Source: an uncultured Ruminococcus sp. (GTDB lineage: Bacteria > Bacillota > Clostridia > Oscillospirales > Ruminococcaceae). From it: 64,000 nt of DNA. This document shows, in pieces, positions 8,113 to 16,432 of the stretch. The translations under genes were made by a program, and so were the position numbers. The stretch spans positions 13,340 to 77,339 of the forward strand of contig CAJTLC010000008.1 in the NCBI GenBank assembly GCA_910576995.1, in the 5' to 3' direction. Numbering within the stretch: the stretch's first letter is position 1; every line of letters begins with the position of its first letter. The notes beneath the pieces were generated by a model that ran no database searches, was not told the origin of the DNA, and saw only the letters and a list, made by a program, of their open reading frames with translations.

Positions 8113-8769
8113 TCAGAATATATATGAACTTGTACGTTTTAGATCAGTAGTCAGATCGGGGTAGTCAGCCTTGATGCGTTCGGCAAGTTCGACTGCCTTA
8201 CTCGGATTTTCGGAAAGCATTTTGTATTCTTCCGATGTAATTCCCACAAACTGAATGAAATCCGTTTTTCCGTAAACAGTATCTATGCTTTCGGCTTCGG
8301 TATCGAAAACGGCAAGCAAAGCCGTAATATCCGATTCAACAGCGGCATTAACAGAACCGTTGCAGTTTATAAAATGAAAAGGTTCGAAATATTTCTCGGT
8401 ATTGTAGGTGTATCTTGCAATATTGCCCAACAAATCGGCGGCATACAGACAATCGTTGATATCGCCGGCGGTAAGCTTCATCGTCATTTCATAGCCCCAT
8501 TTATTCCACTCGCCGCCGAATGCGTCTTCTTCCACATAAAGATGAGTCATTCCGAACGTCACAAGATGCCAGTATCCCTTTGGCGATCTATAAAAAGAAT
8601 ATCCGTCTAAGAATTGATTTCCGCCAAACATCGCCCTTTTCGTCATATCAGTACCATAGTGCATGGGTTCTGTATTCGGATACAGCTTCTCAAAAACGCT
8701 CTCAATGGCGTCCCAACCTGGCGCCCAGTCTTCATCTTCCGCTTTTTTCTTAAATTCCTCAAAAGTCAT
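8113..8769 (-). CDS. Suppressor-of-fused (SUFU) domain protein
   Basis: 218 residues, a single soluble domain. It is recognised by VFEKLYPNTEPMHYGTD near the start and YWHLVTFGMTHLYVEE followed by WNKWGYEMTMKL, the core of the bacterial SUFU family. Many bacterial members act as immunity proteins to polymorphic toxins, but no toxin gene is adjacent, so the role is open. The start at 8769 is chosen because GGAGG lies eight bases upstream. A palindromic element begins 20 bases upstream of the ATG, so the promoter must lie in or beyond it. Confidence 0.8.
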   Translation of the reverse strand: MTFEEFKKKAEDEDWAPGWDAIESVFEKLYPNTEPMHYGTDMTKRAMFGGNQFLDGYSFYRSPKGYWHLVTFGMTHLYVEEDAFGGEWNKWGYEMTMKLTAGDINDCLYAADLLGNIARYTYNTEKYFEPFHFINCNGSVNAAVESDITALLAVFDTEAESIDTVYGKTDFIQFVGITSEEYKMLSENPSKAVELAERIKADYPDLTTDLKRTSSYIF

Positions 8770-8788
8770 ATTGATTTCCTCCATCATC

Positions 8789-8940
8789 AGACCTGTTCTA
8801 AGAGCCTGTTCAGTATCTTTTTTGCGCTATGCTTTGTCAATTTTCCTTGAAATACATACAGTATTCCTGCGGAAAATCAACTTTGCCTGATGCGAAAAAT
8901 CCTGCCTCATTCGGCACTTCTACGGTTTTAGAACAGGTCT
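8789..8940. repeat. 152-bp palindromic element (family A)
   Basis: Terminal inverted repeats AGACCTGTTCTAA/TTTAGAACAGGTCT. Read on the minus strand it matches the element at 54397-54558 almost base for base through GTAGAAGTGCCGAATG, TTTTCCGCAGGAATAC and ATTTCAAGGAAAATTGA. It fills the space between the SUFU gene and the stop of the esterase gene. No coding capacity. Confidence 0.85.
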
Positions 8941-8941
8941 A

Positions 8942-10114
8942 TTATTTTTTCAGCAAAGCTCTGCGCATTTTTATAAGATCGTATACGTCGATAATTCCAT
9001 CATTGTCCATGTCAAACAATTTCAGCTCCGCTTCGCTGTAATTTTCAGAACGATCTGCTAAAAGAAAACGGCTTAATTTCACAAGATCGGCTACGCTTAC
9101 GGCATTTTCTTCCCCAATATCAGTCGTAGTTGCAGGAGGAATTTCAGTTGCAGTCGTCTCGGTTCGACTTGTTGAAGTTTCAGTTTTGATAGTGGTTTCA
9201 GTTGTAATTGTGGTGGTAGTTGATATTGTTGTGGGTTTGGTCGTGGGAATATCGCTTCCGATGTTCAGATAATCGCCTATAATCTCCGCCCAACGCTCTC
9301 CCATAAGCTTATATCCTGTATTATTCGGGTGAACTCCGTCAAAAAGCTGCGCGCTTACGTCCGTTATCTTCAATGCCGCGTCGGAATAATAAACATTCTT
9401 TCCCTCGCTTTTTTTCTTCTCCGCAAGAGATTTTACCTGCGCATTGTAACTTTCTACAGCCGCCTGGACATTAGCTTCCGCAGCCGCGTCGTCATACTGT
9501 ATCTGCCAATCAGCAGAATGGCGGTAATTTCCAAACCAGCTGTAAACGTCGCTCCTGTTCGGGTCAAGAGCGGGAATCGGAGATATAAACAGCGCGGAAT
9601 CCTCCGAAATATTATCAAGGATATAATCCACAACGATTTCAAGACGCTCGCCAGCTGAATTGATCTCGTAATTATCTATAACGTCGTTCGTGCCGATCTG
9701 AAGCGTAACGATATCAGGTTTTTCCGAATCAAGACAGCCGGTCTGCTGAAGAGTTTCATAAATGCCGGTTCTTCCGCTGTAACTGCTTATCGAATAGCCG
9801 CTGTAGCCTGTATTGTCGTTGTCGAACTCAAAGCTTTCCCCTGTCTGACTGTCGGTATAAGTCGGAGTCCAGCCGCCGCCTTTAGAGCCTACCATATCCA
9901 CATTGCAGCCCATTTCAACGAGATCATGATATATAAATTTGCGGTAAGAGCCAACGTAATCATTAGTGTATCCGTCGGTTATCGAGTCGCCTATGCACAT
10001 TATCCTTACGGTCTGCTCATTCTGCTGTTCATCAGCCGCGCCCGTATACATAACCGCTGCTGACGATACTGCTGTAAAAATAATTGCTGAAACAGCGGAA
10101 ATAATTTTTTTCAT
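8942..10114 (-). CDS. Dockerin-bearing SGNH-family (CE3-like) carbohydrate esterase
   Basis: 390 residues, secreted (MKKIISAVSAIIFTAVSSAA). The SGNH hydrolase domain spans about residues 35-285, with block I GDSITDG, block III IGTNDV and block V DGVHPNN carrying the Ser and Asp/His residues. This layout matches family-3 carbohydrate esterases (acetylxylan esterases). A Thr-rich linker leads to a C-terminal dockerin. Its second repeat (DMDNDGIIDVYDLIKMRRALL) is canonical; the first (ENAVSVADLVKLSRFLL) lacks the usual calcium-loop Asp/Asn residues. It would dock onto a cellulosome scaffoldin, and deacetylation of hemicellulose is the inferred job. Confidence 0.88.
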   Translation of the reverse strand: MKKIISAVSAIIFTAVSSAAVMYTGAADEQQNEQTVRIMCIGDSITDGYTNDYVGSYRKFIYHDLVEMGCNVDMVGSKGGGWTPTYTDSQTGESFEFDNDNTGYSGYSISSYSGRTGIYETLQQTGCLDSEKPDIVTLQIGTNDVIDNYEINSAGERLEIVVDYILDNISEDSALFISPIPALDPNRSDVYSWFGNYRHSADWQIQYDDAAAEANVQAAVESYNAQVKSLAEKKKSEGKNVYYSDAALKITDVSAQLFDGVHPNNTGYKLMGERWAEIIGDYLNIGSDIPTTKPTTISTTTTITTETTIKTETSTSRTETTATEIPPATTTDIGEENAVSVADLVKLSRFLLADRSENYSEAELKLFDMDNDGIIDVYDLIKMRRALLKK

Positions 10115-10146
10115 GTTGATCTGCCTCCTGATTATCTTTAATGTTA

Positions 10147-10175
10147 ATTATATCATATTCTTTGCAGTAAATCAA
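10147..10175 (-). promoter_or_regulatory. Promoter of the dockerin esterase
   Basis: TTGATT (10170-10175), 17 bases, TATAAT (10147-10152), about 35 bases before the ATG at 10114. Confidence 0.7.
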
Positions 10176-10197
10176 TATTTTTTTGTGAATTATCTAT

Positions 10198-10355
10198 GGC
10201 TTGTTTGAAAAATCCATACATTTGTCAAAACGCCCATAAATCACTGTCTGCGTCGTCGAAAATCCTCGTCAGGCGACAGTCTGCCTTCGGATTCTCTCCT
10301 AACATACAGTAATTTCTGTGCAGTCTTCCGAATATAGCTATTTTTCAAACAAGCC
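10198..10355. repeat. ~158-bp palindromic element (family B, copy 1)
   Basis: GGCTTGTTTGAAAAAT at 10198 is inverted at 10340-10355. The interior (GACGAGGATTTTCGACGACG, GGCGACAGTCTGCCTTCGG) matches copy 2 at 12933-13098 in the opposite orientation. It lies between the esterase promoter and the thiC promoter. Confidence 0.88.
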
Positions 10356-10382
10356 CTAAAGAAACGGTTAGAACGTATCCGC

Positions 10383-10411
10383 TTGACAATTGCTCAATTC
10401 TGCGCTATAAT
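10383..10411 (+). promoter_or_regulatory. Consensus promoter of thiC
   Basis: TTGACA (10383-10388), 17 bases, TATAAT (10406-10411). The predicted leader is only ~55 bases. It shows no TPP-riboswitch features (no CTGAGA-type core). Confidence 0.85.
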
Positions 10412-10472
10412 GTTATAAGTATAATATGGATATTACAAGTTCTAAAATCCTGTTAAGAAAGGAATCATAATA

Positions 10473-11777
10473 ATGAGAAATTATACAACACAGATGGACG
10501 CCGCAAGACAGGGCATCATCACCCCCGAAATGAAAAAGGTCGCCGCCAAAGAATTCAGAACCGAAGAAGAAATTCGCGATCTCGTCGCAAAAGGTCAGGT
10601 AGCTATATGTGCGAATAAGCTGCATACCTGCATCGACCCCAACGGAGTGGGTTCTATGCTTCGCACCAAGATAAACGTGAACCTGGGAGTTTCACGCGAC
10701 TGCAAAGATTACGATATTGAAATGCAGAAAGTAATGGCTGCCGTCAATATGGGCGCGGAAGCTATCATGGACTTGTCGTCCCACGGCAATACGCAGCCTT
10801 TCCGCAAAAAGCTTACAAGCGAATGCCCGGCCATGATCGGAACCGTTCCCGTTTACGACAGCGTTATTCACTATCAGCGCGATCTTGCAACTCTGACCGC
10901 TAAGGACTTTATTGACGTGGTTCGTCTTCACGCGGAGGACGGTGTGGATTTCGTAACGCTGCACTGCGGAATCACACGCAAAACTATTGAACAGATCAAG
11001 AAGCACAAACGCAAGATGAATATCGTATCACGCGGAGGTTCGCTTGTTTTCGCGTGGATGAGCATGACGGGAGAGGAAAATCCCTTTTATGAGCATTTCG
11101 ATGAAATACTTGACATTTGCCGCGAATACGATGTCACAATTTCCCTCGGCGACGCCTGCCGCCCCGGCTGTCTTGCCGACGGAAGCGACGTTTGTCAGAT
11201 CGAAGAACTGGTTCGTCTTGGCGAATTAACTAAGCGCGCATGGGCGAAAGACGTTCAGGTCATGGTCGAGGGACCGGGTCATATGCCTATGGATCAGATC
11301 GAAGCCAACATGAAAATCCAGCAGACTATCTGCATGGGCGCGCCTTTCTATGTGCTTGGTCCGATCGTTACGGATATCGCTCCCGGATACGATCACATCA
11401 CATCGGCTATCGGCGGCGCTATTGCCGCGGCTTCAGGCGCAGCATTCCTCTGCTATGTTACTCCCGCCGAACATCTGGCGCTTCCGAATGTTGACGATGT
11501 AAAACAGGGTATCATCGCTTCACGTATTGCAGCCCATGCAGCCGATATTGCCAAAAAGATTCCCCATGCAAGAGATATCGATGATGAAATGGCTGACGCA
11601 CGCCGTACTTTCGATTGGGAAAAGCAGTGGGAATGTTCTATCGATCCCGAAACCGCAAAGGCAATCCGAGACAACCGCGCGCCCGAACATGAGGACAGCT
11701 GTTCCATGTGCGGCAAGTTCTGCGCGGTCAGAAGCATGAATAAAGCCCTCAACGGCGAATATATTGATATTCTTTAA
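10473..11777 (+). CDS. thiC: Phosphomethylpyrimidine synthase ThiC
   Basis: 434 residues. A radical-SAM enzyme that converts aminoimidazole ribotide to HMP-phosphate for thiamine synthesis. Recognisable stretches are MDLSSHGNTQ, TLHCGIT, SRGGSLVFAWM, SLGDACRPGC and MVEGPGHMPMDQIEANM. The C-terminal CX2CX4C cluster motif is CSMCGKFC near residue 412. This is the shorter bacterial form without the long N-terminal domain. AGAAAGGA precedes the ATG. It has its own consensus promoter and no upstream TPP riboswitch. A membrane-protein gene starts nine bases after the stop. Confidence 0.97.
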   Translation: MRNYTTQMDAARQGIITPEMKKVAAKEFRTEEEIRDLVAKGQVAICANKLHTCIDPNGVGSMLRTKINVNLGVSRDCKDYDIEMQKVMAAVNMGAEAIMDLSSHGNTQPFRKKLTSECPAMIGTVPVYDSVIHYQRDLATLTAKDFIDVVRLHAEDGVDFVTLHCGITRKTIEQIKKHKRKMNIVSRGGSLVFAWMSMTGEENPFYEHFDEILDICREYDVTISLGDACRPGCLADGSDVCQIEELVRLGELTKRAWAKDVQVMVEGPGHMPMDQIEANMKIQQTICMGAPFYVLGPIVTDIAPGYDHITSAIGGAIAAASGAAFLCYVTPAEHLALPNVDDVKQGIIASRIAAHAADIAKKIPHARDIDDEMADARRTFDWEKQWECSIDPETAKAIRDNRAPEHEDSCSMCGKFCAVRSMNKALNGEYIDIL

Positions 11778-11786
11778 AAAATTGAA

Positions 11787-12749
11787 ATGAATGGGAAAAA
11801 ATACAAAAAGTTTTGCATCCTTTCATTAACAGGAATTATAGCAGCAGCTTTTTATCCGCTGTGCATGAGCGTTAGAGTCATAGGCGACATGATGCAAAAC
11901 GGAGCCGTTCCGTTGGAAAGATATCCGAAATACATCATTCCCTATGCACCGATCGCAATAGCGCTTATATCAGGCGTTCTGCTCATGTCTGTCTTCCAAA
12001 AGCTGTCCGAAAAGCTGAATTTACTTTTGGGAGCAATATTTTCAACAGGAATTTTTTTTGCGGCAGAAAGACTGATGGAGACAAAAATCCTTGTTCAGTC
12101 AACAAAAGCCGTTCCGCTTGAAAGTTGGCAAATGTCGCTGTGCTATGTTCCTCCGGAACAATATCAGAGCAGAACATGGGAAGCCGTAGACGTTTTGCTT
12201 GGTGGATACAATCCTGCCTTCAAGCTGCACTTCTACCTGATTTCCGTAATTATTATAGTAACCATTCTCAACAGCTTTTACGGCTTTGCAAAAATGATAC
12301 GTTCCGGAGATCATACAAGAAAAAGAGTCTTGATAATTCAAACCGCCGCAAGTCTAACTTTTCTCGGAATGTGCATCTGGGCTTGTTTCACATCTTTTTA
12401 TCGCACGGGCGAAATCACCGTTTCCGCTGTATCAGCGGTATTAATGAGCATATTCTTTGCTTTAACGGGCGTTGCTATGGGTACTTTTGCCGGCTCGCTC
12501 ACGCTTGGGAAGTCTAATAAACTATCAATACTGCTTCCAATAGCTATATCGGTTTTAACAACACTTGCCATGTACATTGGTGAAATGATTCTTTTGAGCG
12601 GAAACTTATACCGATTCGGTTCGGGATTCTTCTTTGATGAAATCGGCGGACTTGTACTTGCTCCTGTCGATTTGCTGATAATTCTTATTTCGGGAGGAAT
12701 CACTGCGCTGATTTCTAAAATTGCTGTCCGCATAAACAATGAAAATTAA
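11787..12749 (+). CDS. Unknown polytopic membrane protein downstream of thiC
   Basis: 320 residues with about eight hydrophobic segments. The first is ILSLTGIIAAAFYPLCMSV; the last is LVLAPVDLLIILISGGITALI. I do not recognise a family. A ~50-residue extracytoplasmic or cytoplasmic loop with several charged residues and a Cys lies around residues 100-145. The ATG is nine bases after thiC and has no clear Shine-Dalgarno, so translation may be coupled to thiC. Uptake of a thiamine precursor would fit the position but nothing in the sequence shows it. An intrinsic terminator follows. Confidence 0.75.
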   Translation: MNGKKYKKFCILSLTGIIAAAFYPLCMSVRVIGDMMQNGAVPLERYPKYIIPYAPIAIALISGVLLMSVFQKLSEKLNLLLGAIFSTGIFFAAERLMETKILVQSTKAVPLESWQMSLCYVPPEQYQSRTWEAVDVLLGGYNPAFKLHFYLISVIIIVTILNSFYGFAKMIRSGDHTRKRVLIIQTAASLTFLGMCIWACFTSFYRTGEITVSAVSAVLMSIFFALTGVAMGTFAGSLTLGKSNKLSILLPIAISVLTTLAMYIGEMILLSGNLYRFGSGFFFDEIGGLVLAPVDLLIILISGGITALISKIAVRINNEN

Positions 12750-12765
12750 TTTTTAAATTTGCTTC

Positions 12766-12802
12766 AATCAGGGATGCGATACGCCGTATCCCTGATTTTA
12801 TG
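12766..12802 (+). terminator. Terminator of the thiC operon
   Basis: Stem AATCAGGGAT/ATCCCTGATT around a ~13-base loop, followed by TTAT, starting 16 bases after the membrane-protein stop. Confidence 0.7.
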
Positions 12803-12863
12803 CTGTTTCTCATACACATTGAAATTATACGGATAACTTATCAGAAAAATTTCACAATAGATA

Positions 12864-12892
12864 TTGACTTATTGAATCAATAAGAGTATAAT
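12864..12892 (+). promoter_or_regulatory. serC promoter with palindromic operator in the spacer
   Basis: TTGACT (12864-12869), 17 bases, TATAAT (12887-12892). A perfect palindrome CTTATTGA-A-TCAATAAG (12868-12884) fills the spacer between the two hexamers, a common place for a repressor site. Transcription would pass through the palindromic element at 12933-13098 before reaching serC. Confidence 0.7.
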
Positions 12893-12932
12893 ATAAATGT
12901 ATAGCTAATACTGCTAAAAAACAATCGGGAAT

Positions 12933-13098
12933 TTAGGGCTTGTTTGAAAAATAGCTATATTCGGAAAAATGCACAGAAATTACAGTGTGTTAGGAGAGAA
13001 TCCGAAGGCAGACTGTCGCCTGACGAGGATTTTCGACGACGCAGGAAGTGATTTATGGTCGTTTTGACGAATGTATGGATTTTTCAAACAAGACCTAA
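12933..13098. repeat. ~166-bp palindromic element (family B, copy 2) in the serC leader
   Basis: Ends TTAGGGCTTGTTTGAAAAAT and ATTTTTCAAACAAGACCTAA form 20-bp terminal inverted repeats with one mismatch. The interior matches the inverted copy at 10198. It sits between the serC promoter and its ribosome binding site, so it would be transcribed as a large hairpin. Confidence 0.9.
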
Positions 13099-13128
13099 TT
13101 CCGATTAAAATAAGTGGAGGTTTTTATA

Positions 13129-14211
13129 ATGAGCAGAGTTTACAATTTCAGCGCAGGTCCCGCTGTACTTCCCGAGGAGGTTCTTCAGGAAGCAGCTGAC
13201 GAAATGATGGACTATAAGGGCAGCGGTATGTCCGTTATGGAGATGTCCCACCGTTCAAAGGTTTATGACAATATCATCAAAGAAGCAGAGCAGGATATCC
13301 GCGATCTTATGAATATTCCCGATAATTATAAGGTTCTCTTCCTTCAGGGCGGCGCTTCTCAGCAGTTTGCGGCAGTTCCCATGAATCTCATGAAGAACAA
13401 GAAAGCTGCTTACATAATCACAGGTCAGTGGGCTAAGAAAGCTTATCAGGAGGCTCAGATGTACGGCGAGGCTGTTGCCGTTGCTTCTTCCGCCGACAAG
13501 ACTTTCTCTTATATCCCCGACTGCTCTGATCTCGATATTCCCGAAGACGCAGACTACGTTTATATCTGTGAAAACAATACTATCTACGGTACAAAGTTCT
13601 GGGAACTCCCAAACACTAAGGGCAAGGATCTCGTAGCAGACGTTTCTTCATGTTTCCTTTCCGAGCCTGTCGACGTTAGCAAGTATGGCGTTATCTACGG
13701 CGGCGTTCAGAAGAACATCGGTCCTGCCGGCGTTGTTATCGCTATAATCCGTGAAGACCTTATCCGCGACGACGTTCTCGCAGGCACTCCCACAATGCTT
13801 AAATGGAAAACTCAGGCTGACGCTGATTCTCTTTATAATACTCCTCCCTGCTATGGCATATATATCTGCGGCAAGGTGTTCAAGTGGATAAAGAAAATGG
13901 GCGGACTCGAAGCTATGAAGGCTCATAACGAGAAGAAAGCCGCTATCCTTTACGATTTCCTCGACCGCTCGAAGATGTTCAAGGGTACTGTTGAAAAGAA
14001 AGACCGCTCTCTCATGAACGTTCCTTTCGTTACAGGCAACGACGAACTCGACAAGAAGTTTATCGCGGAATCCAAGGCGGCAGGCTTTGAAAATCTCAAG
14101 GGTCACCGCACGGTCGGCGGTATGCGCGCTTCCATTTACAACGCTATGCCTATCGAGGGCGTTGAAAAGCTCGTTGCATTTATGGAAGAGTTCGAAAAGG
14201 CTAATTCCTGA
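13129..14211 (+). CDS. serC: Phosphoserine aminotransferase SerC
   Basis: 360 residues. A PLP enzyme converting 3-phosphohydroxypyruvate to phosphoserine. Diagnostic: NFSAGPAVLPEEVLQEA at the start, GSGMSVMEMSHRSK, LFLQGGASQQFA, and GGVQKNIGPAG with the PLP lysine near residue 193. The start at 13129 lies eight bases after GGAGG; an in-frame codon five positions earlier overlaps that site. serA follows 33 bases downstream, so the two committed steps of serine synthesis are co-transcribed from the promoter at 12864. Confidence 0.97.
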   Translation: MSRVYNFSAGPAVLPEEVLQEAADEMMDYKGSGMSVMEMSHRSKVYDNIIKEAEQDIRDLMNIPDNYKVLFLQGGASQQFAAVPMNLMKNKKAAYIITGQWAKKAYQEAQMYGEAVAVASSADKTFSYIPDCSDLDIPEDADYVYICENNTIYGTKFWELPNTKGKDLVADVSSCFLSEPVDVSKYGVIYGGVQKNIGPAGVVIAIIREDLIRDDVLAGTPTMLKWKTQADADSLYNTPPCYGIYICGKVFKWIKKMGGLEAMKAHNEKKAAILYDFLDRSKMFKGTVEKKDRSLMNVPFVTGNDELDKKFIAESKAAGFENLKGHRTVGGMRASIYNAMPIEGVEKLVAFMEEFEKANS

Positions 14212-14244
14212 TCGCATTACATTTCAGAAATGAGGTAGATAAAA

Positions 14245-15405
14245 ATGTTTAATGTTCAGACTCTCAATAAAATTTCCGCTATCGGAACCGATATTTTCGA
14301 TAAGAGCAAATACGCTGTTGCCGACGACTGCGCTAATCCCGAGGCTATAATGGTAAGAAGCGCGAAAATGCACGAAATGACTTTCGGCGACAAGCTTCTC
14401 TGCATCGCCCGTGCAGGCGCAGGCGTAAACAATATCCCCGTTGACCGCTGCGCTCAGGAGGGTATCTGCGTATTCAATACTCCCGGCGCTAACTCCAATG
14501 CCGTTAAGGAACTCGCTATCTGCGCTCTTCTTCTTTCTTCGAGAAAGATCACCGAGGCTGCCGCATGGGCTGCTTCGCTCAAGGGTACGGAGGACGCTCC
14601 AAAGACTGTCGAAGGCGGAAAATCCAAGTTTGCAGGCCCTGAAATCGCAGGCAAAACTCTCGGTATCATCGGTCTCGGCGCTATCGGCGGCAAGATCGCA
14701 AACGCTGCTGAAGCTCTCGGTATGACTGTTATCGGCTTCGACCCCTATCTCTCAGTCGGCGCGGCTCTCCAGATGGATCCCTCAGTAAAGATAGCTGCCG
14801 ATATCAATGATATCTATAAGAACAGCAATTACATCACAATTCATATGCCTTACACTCCTCAGACTAAGAATACTATCGACGCTGAGCAGATCGCTATGAT
14901 GAAAGACGGCGTTCGTCTTATCAATCTTGCAAGAGGCGAGCTTATCAACAGTCAGGCTGTTATCGACGCTATCAAGTCCGGCAAGGTTGCTAAGTACGTT
15001 ACTGATTTCGCTGACGATATCGTTCTCGGCGAAGAAAATGTTATCGTTCTCCCCCACCTCGGCGCTTCAACTCCCGAAAGCGAGGACAACTGCGCAGTTA
15101 TGGCTGCTCAGGAGATCATCGACTACATCGAAAACGGCAACATCAAGAACAGCGTTAATTACCCCAACCTTTCCATGAATGCTGTCGGAACTAAGATCTG
15201 CGTTATTCATAAGAACGTTCCCACCACTATCGCATCCATCACTACTGCTGTAGGCAATGAGGGAATCAATATCGAGAACATGGCTAACGCAAGCAAGGGC
15301 GATTTTGCTTATACAATGCTTGACGTTACAGGCGAAGTTCCAGCTTCCGTCGAGGGCAAGATCAACGCTGTTGACGGCGTTATCAAGGTTCGCATTATCA
15401 AGTAA
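14245..15405 (+). CDS. serA: D-3-phosphoglycerate dehydrogenase SerA with ACT domain
   Basis: 386 residues. It oxidises 3-phosphoglycerate, the first step of serine synthesis. The NAD-binding motif GIIGLGAIGGKIANAAEALG lies near residues 138-157. Catalytic-region motifs INLARGELI and VLPHLGASTPESE follow. A C-terminal ACT domain (KNVPTTIASITTAVGNEGIN) spans about residues 315-386 and is the usual site of serine feedback. It is the short form without the intervening ~140-residue domain. GAGGTAG precedes the ATG. Confidence 0.97.
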   Translation: MFNVQTLNKISAIGTDIFDKSKYAVADDCANPEAIMVRSAKMHEMTFGDKLLCIARAGAGVNNIPVDRCAQEGICVFNTPGANSNAVKELAICALLLSSRKITEAAAWAASLKGTEDAPKTVEGGKSKFAGPEIAGKTLGIIGLGAIGGKIANAAEALGMTVIGFDPYLSVGAALQMDPSVKIAADINDIYKNSNYITIHMPYTPQTKNTIDAEQIAMMKDGVRLINLARGELINSQAVIDAIKSGKVAKYVTDFADDIVLGEENVIVLPHLGASTPESEDNCAVMAAQEIIDYIENGNIKNSVNYPNLSMNAVGTKICVIHKNVPTTIASITTAVGNEGINIENMANASKGDFAYTMLDVTGEVPASVEGKINAVDGVIKVRIIK

Positions 15406-15440
15406 TTGTTAGCCTGATTCAAAATCCATAAAGAATTTAG

Positions 15441-15485
15441 AGCCATAGTGATTTTGATTTAAGATTGCTATGGCTTTATTGTTTA
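15441..15485 (+). terminator. Probable terminator of serC-serA
   Basis: AGCCATAG and CTATGGCT form an 8-bp stem with a 19-base loop, followed by a T-rich TTATTGTTTATT. Confidence 0.5.
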
Positions 15486-15509
15486 TTATATATTTTAGGA
15501 GTTATAAGT

Positions 15510-15968
15510 ATGAGCATTGATAAAGCAGAATGGCACTGGAAAAGCGCGGCTGAGTTATACAAGGAAAATTACAATATTACCGATGAATTCACCCAAGACC
15601 AGACAGACGAGATATGGCTGTACGCTTCTAATCATATCGGTCTGTTTATAAAATGGTTGATCGATAATAATTTTCAGGGAGAAGATGCCAACGCGGAAGC
15701 TTGTGAAAAAGTCCGCAACGGACTAATGACGGGTTCTGAATACCTGATATCTGAATTAGACGGCAAATTTTGCGAAGAAGATGTAAACGAATGTGTCCTC
15801 GATTTCGTTAACCAATATTACGAAAACAGATATTTCGATGATTACTGCGACTCTTGTCCCTGCAATGCCCTTGATGCACCATGCTATAGTTTTATCTCCG
15901 ACATAAATGATTACAACGCTTTAAAAACACGTATTGACGCTGCATATGAGAAATTTAAGAAATTATGA
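15510..15968 (+). CDS. Small acidic cytoplasmic protein, DUF7832-like
   Basis: 152 residues, soluble and acidic. The opening KAEWHWKS and the block NHIGLFIKWLIDNNFQGED resemble DUF7832-type proteins, which occur in toxin-immunity neighbourhoods; that match is from memory and tentative. Five of its seven Cys lie in about 20 residues near the C-terminus (DYCDSCPCNALDAPC), possibly a metal site. The start at 15510 has TTAGGAG ten bases upstream. It begins a run of three small genes between serA and htpG. Confidence 0.7.
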   Translation: MSIDKAEWHWKSAAELYKENYNITDEFTQDQTDEIWLYASNHIGLFIKWLIDNNFQGEDANAEACEKVRNGLMTGSEYLISELDGKFCEEDVNECVLDFVNQYYENRYFDDYCDSCPCNALDAPCYSFISDINDYNALKTRIDAAYEKFKKL

Positions 15969-16046
15969 TCTATTAAGTATCAAAATTAACTGCGGTTACG
16001 TTATAATTTTCAGTGAGATAAATTTGAATTTAAGGAGGTAAAGTAT

Positions 16047-16391
16047 ATGCATGGATATCAAATAAAATTATTATGGGAAAAACTCTTTGAGATACACGAA
16101 CTTATCAGAACTCAAAATTGGATACAACTAAAACGTATTGCAAGGATAACGGATGATACTATTGAAACAGCTAAAATTGAAATCAAGGAATACCCCGGAG
16201 AAATGACAGCCTGTCCATTCGATAAATTTACCGACGCAGTAAGACTTGGCGATTTTGACGGCTTTAAAACGGACTGCATGTCGCAGTTCTGGTTTGATAA
16301 TGCTGAAAGCGATCTGTCAATGGAATGCACTGTCGAATTTTACGGCAAAGAATTAAAAAGAATAACCATAGAACAAGTACACGTTTTTTAA
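16047..16391 (+). CDS. Hypothetical 114-residue protein
   Basis: I do not recognise it with confidence. It is soluble with a helical N-terminal third, then CPFDKFTDAVRLGDFDGFKTD and an apparent beta segment (FDNAESDLSMECTVEFYGKELKRITI). AAGGAGG precedes the ATG by a good distance, which supports expression. It may belong to the small-protein group that includes its neighbours at 15510 and 8113. Confidence 0.65.
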   Translation: MHGYQIKLLWEKLFEIHELIRTQNWIQLKRIARITDDTIETAKIEIKEYPGEMTACPFDKFTDAVRLGDFDGFKTDCMSQFWFDNAESDLSMECTVEFYGKELKRITIEQVHVF

Positions 16392-16432
16392 TTCAGGCTG
16401 AGTTATTATAATCTTTTAACGGAGGAATAAAA

